A program made the position numbers and the translations under genes. Of a DNA stretch of 6,432 nucleotides, positions 1-5,889 are shown piece after piece. Location of the stretch: positions 1-6,432 of the forward strand of contig DBBT01000008.1 of assembly GCA_002292345.1 (NCBI GenBank), written 5' to 3'. The notes beneath the pieces are model-generated. The model was not told where the DNA came from. It did no database searches and saw only the letters and a program-made list of their open reading frames with translations. How positions within the stretch are numbered: position 1 is the first letter of the stretch; the number at the start of each line of letters is the position of its first letter. The DNA comes from Opitutia bacterium UBA977. Its GTDB lineage: Bacteria > Verrucomicrobiota > Verrucomicrobiia > Opitutales > Coraliomargaritaceae.

Positions 1-1071
1 GGCGGCATCGGCCAGTATATTTACGGCGATTTTGAACCGAATACTGAGAACACCTATTTTGACAATGTATTGCTGCACAACGATAGCATCGTGCGCACCC
101 AAGGCTTCTGCACCGATATCTTTTTCGAAGCTGCGTTGGCGTGGATCCATGAGCAGGAATCAGAGGAGGATGCGCCATACTTTGCCTACATTTCTTTGAA
201 CGCACCGCACGGACCTTTCATCGCACCGGAGTCGTATCAAAAACGCTTTCTGGAGCTAGGCTACGACGAAAAAACCGCCGGACGGTATGGGATGATCGAA
301 AATATTGACGATAACTTTGGTCGAATGATGGAGCAGTTGGCAGCGTGGCAGGCACTCGACAATACGCTGGTGATTTTCATGACGGACAACGGTATGGCCA
401 TGCCCCGCATTCAACAAGGCGAGCAACGCATCGTGCCGCACAATGCCGGTCTCAGAGGTGGCAAGAATTCCACTTGGGAAGGCGGCACGCATGTGCCCGC
501 ATTCTGGCAATGGCAGGGCGTGCTTGGCGAAGGTGTCGACATTCCAGCGCTGACCGCGCATGTGGATTTGTATCGTACCTTCTGTGAACTTGCTGGCGCA
601 AAGATTCCCGACAGTAAATTGCCGCCAGGTGGTCGCTCGCTGCTGCCGTTGCTGCAAGACCCGCAGGCCGAGTGGCCGGATCGCAAGCTGTTTATGCATA
701 TCGGCCGCTGGGACGATGCTCGGTGGAATAAACAAGATCGGGAAGCCAATAAGTATCATGGTGCAGGCGTGCGCACGCAACGCTGGCGACTCGTCTATAC
801 CTTGCACAAGGGAAAGGTGCAGACTCAGCTTTCCGACATTTCCGCTGACCCAGGTGAAAGTAACAACGTCGCCGCACAATATCCAGAAGTGCTGCAGGAG
901 TTGAGCAGGGCTTTTGATCAGTGGTGGGACTCATTGCCGCCGTTGCTGGTCAATGAAGACCTTGCTTGGGTCGAAGCTGCAGAGCATCCGTTGACCATTC
1001 GTTACAACCAACAACTGCAAGAAAAGGGCATTCCCGAGTGGCGCCCAGAAATTGAGTCATCGTCGAAATAA
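1..1071 (+). CDS. Type-I sulfatase (S1 family), 3' part, start outside window
   Basis: The frame is open from base 1, with no start in the window, and ends at TAA 1069-1071 followed at once by a second TAA. About 356 residues remain. Seen, numbering from the window edge: a GGIGQ segment at the edge, as often follows the middle of S1 sulfatases; the substrate-binding histidine motif NAPHGP (H70); strand and metal ligands in FMTDNG (D129, N130); and LRGGKNSTWEGGTHVP with the sulfate-contacting lysine K155. The C-terminal subdomain runs from about residue 190 and contains HIGRW and a WRLVY strand. The N-terminal CxPSR cysteine, the first aspartate pair and any signal peptide lie upstream, so activity cannot be confirmed here. 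Family role: hydrolysis of sulfate esters, here probably on a carbohydrate. It lies 15 bases before the fucosidase on the same strand, which suggests co-transcription. The family assignment is secure; the subfamily and substrate are unknown. Confidence 0.95.
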   Translation, partial: GGIGQYIYGDFEPNTENTYFDNVLLHNDSIVRTQGFCTDIFFEAALAWIHEQESEEDAPYFAYISLNAPHGPFIAPESYQKRFLELGYDEKTAGRYGMIENIDDNFGRMMEQLAAWQALDNTLVIFMTDNGMAMPRIQQGEQRIVPHNAGLRGGKNSTWEGGTHVPAFWQWQGVLGEGVDIPALTAHVDLYRTFCELAGAKIPDSKLPPGGRSLLPLLQDPQAEWPDRKLFMHIGRWDDARWNKQDREANKYHGAGVRTQRWRLVYTLHKGKVQTQLSDISADPGESNNVAAQYPEVLQELSRAFDQWWDSLPPLLVNEDLAWVEAAEHPLTIRYNQQLQEKGIPEWRPEIESSSK

Positions 1072-1086
1072 TAAATTTAAGTAGTT

Positions 1087-2604
1087 ATGTTTAGAACAAA
1101 TGATCACTGCAAATGGTTGGCCTTAGCAGCCTCACTGGTGTGCGCAATCAGTCCGCTGCGCGCGGAGGAACCGACGCTGGCGGAAGATCCGTTTGCGCTG
1201 GCAAAGCAACAACATCAACAGCTTGAGGAGCAGCCGTGGGTGAGTCGTTCGCCGCAAGAGTTGCAGCTCTGGGCCAAGGATAACTTACACTTCAAGCTGC
1301 GGGCTCGCACGGTGATCGATGCCGACGCGCACCCGGAGTGGGAGTGGTTTCGTCAGTCTGGATTCGGCCTATTTTTGCATTGGGGGCTGGCGAGTGTAGC
1401 GCCGAATACGGGCGACGCTTGGGCGATGGTTTACTCGAAGCATCGTAACCAAGAGAGCGGCATGCTGCGAACGCCGGAGGAAATGTTTAGCGTCGCCGAT
1501 ACTTGGAACCCAGCAAGCTATGATCCTGACAAGTGGATGGCAGCGGCCTCCAAGGCTGGATTTGGCTATGCGGTATTAACTACGCGTCATCACGATGGCT
1601 ACGGGCTGTGGCCGAGCGAGCAGGGCGACTGGGATACCGGCGATAAAATGAACGGCCGCGATTTGGTCAAAGACTATGTTGAAGCTTGCCGTAACAACGA
1701 CATACGAATCGGGTTTTATTATTCTGGTCCCAATTGGCATTTCGATTATAAGAACAAGGACTTTTCCTGGCCGCCCCAAGGCTATAACTACAAGCATGAA
1801 AAGGTCGAACTTGACCCGCCACTCGCTGCGGTCATGGGCTATGATCCGCCACTGCCCGGCGATGGCGACCTTCGCGAGCAAGCACAGTCGACCGAGCAGG
1901 TGCGCGAGTTGATGACCAACTACGGCCCCATTGACATGATGTGGTGGGACGGTAATTCGATTATGACCCCTGAAGCGCTGGCCGAGTTACAGCCAGATAT
2001 CTTCGTAGCCCGCGGGCTGATAGCGACGCCGGAAGGGATGCATCACGGAACGAGTGAAAACGTTAAAGTGACCAACGAAGCGGGTTGGTGGTGGGAGCTT
2101 TGTATCAAGACCGAGAACACTAATACGCCGAATTGGCACTACGGTGCGATCAACGAAACCAACCATTGGAACACCAACAAGTTTCTGTCCGAACTGGTGC
2201 GCTGCCGTTCGCTGGGCGGCAATTTACTGGTCAATATCACGCCGCGACCGAACGGTGAAATGATGGACTGGTTCTACGATGTGTGCGACGAGATGGGCGA
2301 ATGGATGCAACACTCACGTGAGGCGATTTATGCGGTGGATTTAGACGCGCCGCTACCGACGCTCGACCAGACGCAGAACTTCACCACTAAAAAAGGCAAC
2401 AACTGGTATGCGATGCCAGACGCACGGGGCGCGGTTTTCATTACCGATGTCGCCGCGCCGAAATCGGTCACTTTATTGCGCAGCGGCGAAACGTTGGACT
2501 ATGAATTTCGCGACAGTGCGCTGCGCGTGGAGGTGCCGGCAGCGATGCAAACGGAACTTCCAGATATGGTTAAAATTGTTTTTGCTGGAGCAGCAAATTT
2601 GTAG
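1087..2604 (+). CDS. Secreted alpha-L-fucosidase, glycoside hydrolase family 29
   Basis: The 505-residue protein begins with a signal peptide (charged start, hydrophobic core 10-22, probable cleavage after LRA at 26). The GH29 barrel covers roughly 60-400. Visible motifs are GLFLHWG (H98), TTRHHDGYGLW (H168, H169), the YYSGPNW strand (211-217), and YGPIDMMWWDGN, whose D288 matches the family nucleophile in the usual W-F-D-G context. R309 in ARGL, WWWELC (E337, a candidate acid/base that I cannot confirm) and LLVNITPRPNGE (380-391) follow. A beta-sandwich-like tail occupies about 415-505. GH29 enzymes are retaining exo-fucosidases that release terminal alpha-L-fucose. The segment between the YYS strand and the nucleophile seems longer than usual and is rich in aromatic residues and proline. 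The ATG lies 15 bases after the sulfatase stop and has no Shine-Dalgarno sequence, only an A/T-rich leader. Co-transcription with the sulfatase suggests a sulfated fucose glycan as substrate (inference). Confidence 0.95.
   Translation: MFRTNDHCKWLALAASLVCAISPLRAEEPTLAEDPFALAKQQHQQLEEQPWVSRSPQELQLWAKDNLHFKLRARTVIDADAHPEWEWFRQSGFGLFLHWGLASVAPNTGDAWAMVYSKHRNQESGMLRTPEEMFSVADTWNPASYDPDKWMAAASKAGFGYAVLTTRHHDGYGLWPSEQGDWDTGDKMNGRDLVKDYVEACRNNDIRIGFYYSGPNWHFDYKNKDFSWPPQGYNYKHEKVELDPPLAAVMGYDPPLPGDGDLREQAQSTEQVRELMTNYGPIDMMWWDGNSIMTPEALAELQPDIFVARGLIATPEGMHHGTSENVKVTNEAGWWWELCIKTENTNTPNWHYGAINETNHWNTNKFLSELVRCRSLGGNLLVNITPRPNGEMMDWFYDVCDEMGEWMQHSREAIYAVDLDAPLPTLDQTQNFTTKKGNNWYAMPDARGAVFITDVAAPKSVTLLRSGETLDYEFRDSALRVEVPAAMQTELPDMVKIVFAGAANL
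2581..2600 (+). terminator. Hairpin at the 3' end of the fucosidase gene, weak terminator candidate
   Basis: TTTGCTG (2581-2587) and CAGCAAA (2591-2597) form a perfect 7-bp inverted repeat around a 3-base GAG loop. TTTG follows and the TAG stop is at 2602-2604. The stem is only moderately GC-rich and the T tract is short. It could be a weak terminator or an mRNA 3'-end stabiliser, or it could arise by chance from coding sequence. No better terminator is visible in 2605-2793. Confidence 0.25.
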
Positions 2605-2793
2605 GGTAACAGCGAACTTTATTAAATTTTGAGTGCGATCAACTGCATCAAGGTGAGTGCGGTGATTTAAGTCATCTACACACCGAACGACTGGTTCATA
2701 TAAGTAGTCAGCGGCTGCATCATTATTAATTCAGTGAAGGTTACTGATTTTGACACGATCAAGTAGTACACCCATCAAAATACAGTGGGCAGA
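2605..2793. other. Convergent intergenic region with no gene recognised
   Basis: This stretch separates the convergent fucosidase and SGNH genes. It looks more A/T-rich than its neighbours, has stops in all frames examined and shows no convincing strong terminator. An 8-base direct repeat TGAGTGCG occurs at 2630-2637 and 2654-2661. A 5-bp inverted repeat CGGTG/CACCG (2660-2664, 2681-2685) has a 16-base loop and no T tract. Neither is strong enough to assign a function. Confidence 0.6.
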
Positions 2794-4194
2794 CTAGTCG
2801 ATTTTGTTTAACTGCCAATTATGTGGCGTGGGTTGATTGATCAGCCACATTTCACGCATCCAGTTGAGTTCTTGCTGTTTGTACTCGGCCTCTTGCGGAA
2901 CTGCTTCAAGGAAAGCTTCGACCTGCTGCTTTAAGAAGCCATACCAAGGTTGACCGTTTGATTGCTGCAGCTGTGCGAAGAGCGCGGCGCTAAGTGCAGT
3001 GTGGTCAGACTCATCGACTGAGGGATTTAATTTACGAACCATGCTGTGGCGCACTAGGGCGATCGTGCGCAGTTGGCTGGTCGCTTTGAGTTGCTTGTCT
3101 TGCAGCGCTTTGACTTTGAGTGATTGCTGGTATTGCGGAGTGGCACTGTTGGCACTGAGGTCAATGCCTACTTTCAGTTCTTCGGACGAGTATCGACCGA
3201 CCATTATATTATCGATGCTTAATGCGTAGTCGCCGTGTGCTAGATTATCGACCGCGAGCACTTGGCGATTTAAGTCATGCTGAAAAGGCACCCAGTCTAA
3301 GGCTTTTACTTGTGCCATGTTTAATGGGAAGGGCAGGGCATTCTCGGTCGCAGTGAAGCGCACTGATTTCGGTGTGACTGTGAGTTTGCCGGTGAGCTCG
3401 CAATTGATAAGCTGTAGGACTTTGCCGTCACTCGCAGCGTCGATTTGAATCGCGGACACATATGGCGGCATATTTTGTGACTTAAGAAAATGATAGGCCA
3501 TCACAAGATGTCCAGGCACGCCGGGATGGACACGGTCTTCGCCCACTATAGTCGTACTGGGGTCAATTGCTTGTAAGCTGTGGTTGATGACTCCCATCGG
3601 TGTATGAAAGTCGATGACCTCAGCTTGGTATTTGGAGGCGAGAGAATCGATGTAATGCGAAAATCGGCCGAGTTGATCATTTTTGCCGATAAGATTTTCC
3701 TTGTCGAGTTCAGCGGTCTGATCGTAGATCGATGGTTTTATGAAAATGATGCGGCAGTCGATCGCATCTAAGGACGCGGCCAGTTGATCCATTGCCTTGG
3801 TATAGCTGTCATACGAATTTGCCTGTCCACTGATTTTAGCGTGCAGCGGACGTGCAGCTTCAAAAACGTATCCCGCTGCGTCGTTCATGCCGAGCATGAT
3901 AGTTGCCGCAGTCGGGCGGTGAGGGGCGATGTCGTCATCAAAGCGCAGGTTAGTGCCAGGCGCGGTGTCACCCGAGATGCCACAATTGTAGGCAGTAAAT
4001 GGTTGGCCGGGGAAACGTGTCGCGTAAAAAAGGTAAACGTCGGCGTGGTAACGGCCGCCATGCGTGATCGAGTCGCCGATGAACGCGACGCGATCATACT
4101 TTTTAAATGCAGGCACAACGCCAGCCGATGCGCAGGTGAGGCTGGCTAGGCAGACATAGGAGAGTATTCGGCAAATTGGGATTATACAGGTCAT
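2794..4194 (-). CDS. Secreted SGNH/GDSL-type hydrolase with an unassigned C-terminal region; candidate carbohydrate esterase
   Basis: The 466-residue protein starts at the ATG at 4194-4192. An in-frame TTG at 4203 would add three residues but is less likely; neither start has a Shine-Dalgarno sequence. A hydrophobic signal peptide probably ends at CASA (about residue 24). All SGNH blocks are visible: block I FIGDSITHGG with nucleophile S42; block II NCGISGDT with G72; block III MLGMND with N104; block V GEDRVHPG with D220 and H223. The catalytic domain covers about 33-240. The remaining 225 or so residues are a probably beta-rich part (about 245-350), then a helical, Gln- and Leu-rich part (about 355-455) with no domain I can name. 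The family includes acetylesterases, xylan or rhamnogalacturonan deacetylases and lipases. The neighbours suggest deacylation of the same glycan (inference). It is the only gene on the minus strand, convergent with the fucosidase and divergent from the next sulfatase. Confidence 0.9.
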   Translation of the reverse strand: MTCIIPICRILSYVCLASLTCASAGVVPAFKKYDRVAFIGDSITHGGRYHADVYLFYATRFPGQPFTAYNCGISGDTAPGTNLRFDDDIAPHRPTAATIMLGMNDAAGYVFEAARPLHAKISGQANSYDSYTKAMDQLAASLDAIDCRIIFIKPSIYDQTAELDKENLIGKNDQLGRFSHYIDSLASKYQAEVIDFHTPMGVINHSLQAIDPSTTIVGEDRVHPGVPGHLVMAYHFLKSQNMPPYVSAIQIDAASDGKVLQLINCELTGKLTVTPKSVRFTATENALPFPLNMAQVKALDWVPFQHDLNRQVLAVDNLAHGDYALSIDNIMVGRYSSEELKVGIDLSANSATPQYQQSLKVKALQDKQLKATSQLRTIALVRHSMVRKLNPSVDESDHTALSAALFAQLQQSNGQPWYGFLKQQVEAFLEAVPQEAEYKQQELNWMREMWLINQPTPHNWQLNKID

Positions 4195-4208
4195 TATTGA
4201 CAAGGGTT

Positions 4209-4218
4209 TACACGTGTA
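4209..4218. promoter_or_regulatory. Perfect 10-bp palindrome TACACGTGTA, candidate operator
   Basis: This perfect CG-centred inverted repeat lies in the divergent intergenic region and overlaps the likely -10 area of the SGNH gene. CG-centred palindromes are typical of LacI-family operators, but no regulator gene is in the window, so this is a candidate only. Confidence 0.3.
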
Positions 4219-4224
4219 TTGTTA

Positions 4225-4232
4225 TGACGTCA
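4225..4232. promoter_or_regulatory. Perfect 8-bp palindrome TGACGTCA, candidate operator
   Basis: This second CG-centred palindrome has its centre 15 bases from that of TACACGTGTA. It overlaps the candidate minus-strand -35 element. It could be a second half-site for one regulator or a binding site for a different one. An 8-bp palindrome alone is weak evidence. Confidence 0.25.
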
Positions 4233-4252
4233 AGTGGCCAATGTTTTGTCGT

Positions 4253-4280
4253 TTGCCTGATCCATCCTGACCCATATACT
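4253..4280 (+). promoter_or_regulatory. Candidate promoter of the complete sulfatase gene
   Basis: TTGCCT (4253-4258, 4 of 6 to the -35 consensus) and TATACT (4275-4280, 5 of 6 to the -10 consensus) are separated by 16 bases. Transcription would begin near 4287, leaving a leader of about 17 bases without a Shine-Dalgarno sequence before the ATG at 4304. Confidence 0.4.
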
Positions 4281-4303
4281 ACGTATTTGAGATTCCTTAT
4301 CTT

Positions 4304-5821
4304 ATGAAAATCTGCTCTTTTATTTACTTAACGTGTTTGTTGTCTGCCTTGGTTTACGCCGCGCCAGATCAGCCGAATATTGTCTTTATTATGGCCGATG
4401 ACTTTGGCCCGGGTGACATTAGCCGACAGCACCAAGAACGCACGGGGCAAGCCGCATTGGCCGCGACGCCGACACTGGATGCCTTGGCGAACGAAGGTCT
4501 ATGGTTTAGCGACGCACATTCACCGACATCGCTGTGCTCGCCTTCGCGCTATGCCGTGATGACTGGCAACTACAATTATCGCTCCTACGCACCTTGGGGC
4601 GTTTGGGGTACCTTCCGCCCGAGCGCAGTTGCGGCAGATGATGCCACCCTTGGGAGTGTCGCGCAAGCTGCGGGCTACAACACCGGTTTTATTGGCAAAT
4701 GGCATTTGGGCGGAGACTTCTATCACAAAGGCACCAGCAAAGTGTTTCGCGGCAATGACCGAGGTGGGCAGCCGTTAGATGTGGACATGTCAAAATGGAT
4801 TGCCGCTAGCCCCAAAGACTTGGGATTTAATTATGATTACACGCTACCGACGGGAGTACAGGGGCCGATCTACCTCGCCCTCGAGAACAATGTTTGGGCG
4901 CCTTTTAATGATCAGTCAGAGTTGATACATTACGATAAAACCACCGCGAAAAACCTTAGCTTTATTTCTGACAAGGGGCCAGGGCCTGGTGATTCGGAAT
5001 GGGATACTGCTCAGATCAATAAGATCTTAGCTAATAAAGCGACCGGCTTCATCGAGCGCAGTGCGGCGGCAAAACGGCCATTTTTCATGTGTTATTGGTC
5101 GCCAGCGGTGCACTTACCGCACATCCCGCCAGCTGAGCTGAGTGGCGAGAAGATGCGCGATACCACTCCCTCGCATCATACCGATATGAACCGCGTATTC
5201 GATTGGGAAGTCGAACAAATCGTCAAGGCATTGAAAGCAGCTGATGTGTACCAAGATACGATCATTATTGTAAGCTCTGATAATGGTGGCTTGTGGGATC
5301 CTGTCGCAGAAAAGGCGGGCCATTTGTCGAACGGTGGTGTGCGCGGCACGAAAAACCATCCTTGGGAAGGTGGGCACCTGGTGCCACTGATCGTGACGTG
5401 GCCAGACGTGATCGAGCCCAACACGCGCAGTGACGCACTGATCAACGGCACGGACATCATCGCGACCCTGGCAGAAATTGTCGGCACTCGCTTGCTGGAC
5501 TCGCAGGCAAAAGATTCCTACAGCTTCTTGCCGCTACTCAAGGGGGACCGCAATTTTCAAGCGCGAGATGAAGTCATGCTTCAGGCCGGGGCGCAATGTG
5601 AGCTGATGTTTCGTCAGGGTGATTGGAAACTGGTGATGCAGTCTGACTGGCAGCTTAGTAAAATGGAGCCGATCGCGCTGTTTAATTTGGCGGATAATCC
5701 GCTGGAGAAAGAAGCTGAGAATTTGATTCATAATCCGGAGTATGCGCCCAAACTAAAAGCAATGCATGCACGGTACCTCAGTGTGCGTAATAATCCAGAT
5801 CGTACGGTAGCGCTTCCGTAG
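4304..5821 (+). CDS. Secreted type-I sulfatase (S1 family), complete
   Basis: The 505-residue protein has a signal peptide (hydrophobic core 5-17, probable cleavage after VYA at 19). Visible active-site motifs in order: NIVFIMADDFG with metal ligands D32 and D33; LCSPSRYAVMTG with C78, the cysteine converted to formylglycine, and R82; FIGKWHLGG with K132 and H134; SPAVHLPHIPP with H270; IVSSDNGG with D326 and N327; and VRGTKNHPWEGGHLVP with K350. The catalytic set is complete, so an active sulfatase is expected if a maturation enzyme exists elsewhere in the genome. The GFNYDY...GVQGPIYLALENN segment (about 180-200) and the NYRS after the cysteine motif resemble the S1 branch that includes many PVC arylsulfatases. 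I do not assign a numbered subfamily. It is divergent from the SGNH gene and 68 bases before another sulfatase on the same strand. Sulfate-ester hydrolysis is secure as a family role; the glycan and sulfate position are unknown. Confidence 0.96.
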   Translation: MKICSFIYLTCLLSALVYAAPDQPNIVFIMADDFGPGDISRQHQERTGQAALAATPTLDALANEGLWFSDAHSPTSLCSPSRYAVMTGNYNYRSYAPWGVWGTFRPSAVAADDATLGSVAQAAGYNTGFIGKWHLGGDFYHKGTSKVFRGNDRGGQPLDVDMSKWIAASPKDLGFNYDYTLPTGVQGPIYLALENNVWAPFNDQSELIHYDKTTAKNLSFISDKGPGPGDSEWDTAQINKILANKATGFIERSAAAKRPFFMCYWSPAVHLPHIPPAELSGEKMRDTTPSHHTDMNRVFDWEVEQIVKALKAADVYQDTIIIVSSDNGGLWDPVAEKAGHLSNGGVRGTKNHPWEGGHLVPLIVTWPDVIEPNTRSDALINGTDIIATLAEIVGTRLLDSQAKDSYSFLPLLKGDRNFQARDEVMLQAGAQCELMFRQGDWKLVMQSDWQLSKMEPIALFNLADNPLEKEAENLIHNPEYAPKLKAMHARYLSVRNNPDRTVALP

Positions 5822-5830
5822 CTGGGAGCG
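5811..5830 (+). terminator. Hairpin spanning the sulfatase stop codon, doubtful terminator
   Basis: CGCTTCC (5811-5817) pairs with GGGAGCG (5824-5830) in a 7-bp stem with one G-U pair, leaving a 6-base loop. The TAG stop (5819-5821) lies in the loop. No T tract follows, so it is not a standard intrinsic terminator. It could attenuate read-through to the next sulfatase or stabilise the mRNA end. Confidence 0.2.
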
Positions 5831-5867
5831 GATTGAATATCGTGAGCTAAAAATCGTTGGGCTGTTT

Positions 5868-5873
5868 TATAGT
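5868..5873 (+). promoter_or_regulatory. Possible -10 element before the third sulfatase
   Basis: TATAGT matches the -10 consensus at 5 of 6 positions and lies 16 bases before the ATG at 5890. No acceptable -35 element is found at the expected distance. The gene may instead be transcribed from the upstream sulfatase promoter. Confidence 0.2.
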
Positions 5874-5889
5874 CTTTAAATATAAAAGA

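Larger units (their letters stand above)
4205..4233 (-). promoter_or_regulatory. Candidate promoter of the SGNH hydrolase gene
   Basis: Read on the minus strand, TTGACG (4233-4228) matches the -35 consensus at 5 of 6 positions. Possible -10 elements are TGTAAA (4212-4207, spacer 15) or TAAACC (4210-4205, spacer 17), both imperfect. Two palindromes overlap these elements. The assignment rests on consensus matching only. Confidence 0.3.

Noticed and set aside
256..879. A 207-codon open frame on the minus strand inside the first sulfatase gene
   Set aside because: It is fully antisense to a well-supported sulfatase with catalytic motifs, and its translation shows no recognisable domain. It is a shadow of the plus-strand codon bias.
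2630..2661. Direct repeat TGAGTGCG spaced 24 bases apart in the convergent intergenic region
   Set aside because: Two 8-base copies only, with no further repeat units or flanking structure; not enough for a CRISPR, attachment site or operator call.
2788..2816. GGCAG/CTGCC inverted repeat around the end of the SGNH gene, containing the palindrome GACTAGTC
   Set aside because: The stem is only 5 bp with a 19-base loop and no T tract on either strand, so it is likely chance.
3784..4149. A 121-codon plus-strand open frame opposite the SGNH gene
   Set aside because: It overlaps the SGNH catalytic region, which has all expected blocks. The translation is rich in Arg, Val and Cys with no motif.
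4304..4363. Possible lipoprotein signal (cysteine at residue 11) in the complete sulfatase
   Set aside because: The residues before C11 (Y-L-T) do not fit a lipobox, and a normal signal peptidase I site follows at VYA.
1087..5821. Fucosidase and complete sulfatase are both 505 residues long
   Set aside because: The proteins belong to unrelated folds with no shared motifs, so the equal length is a coincidence.
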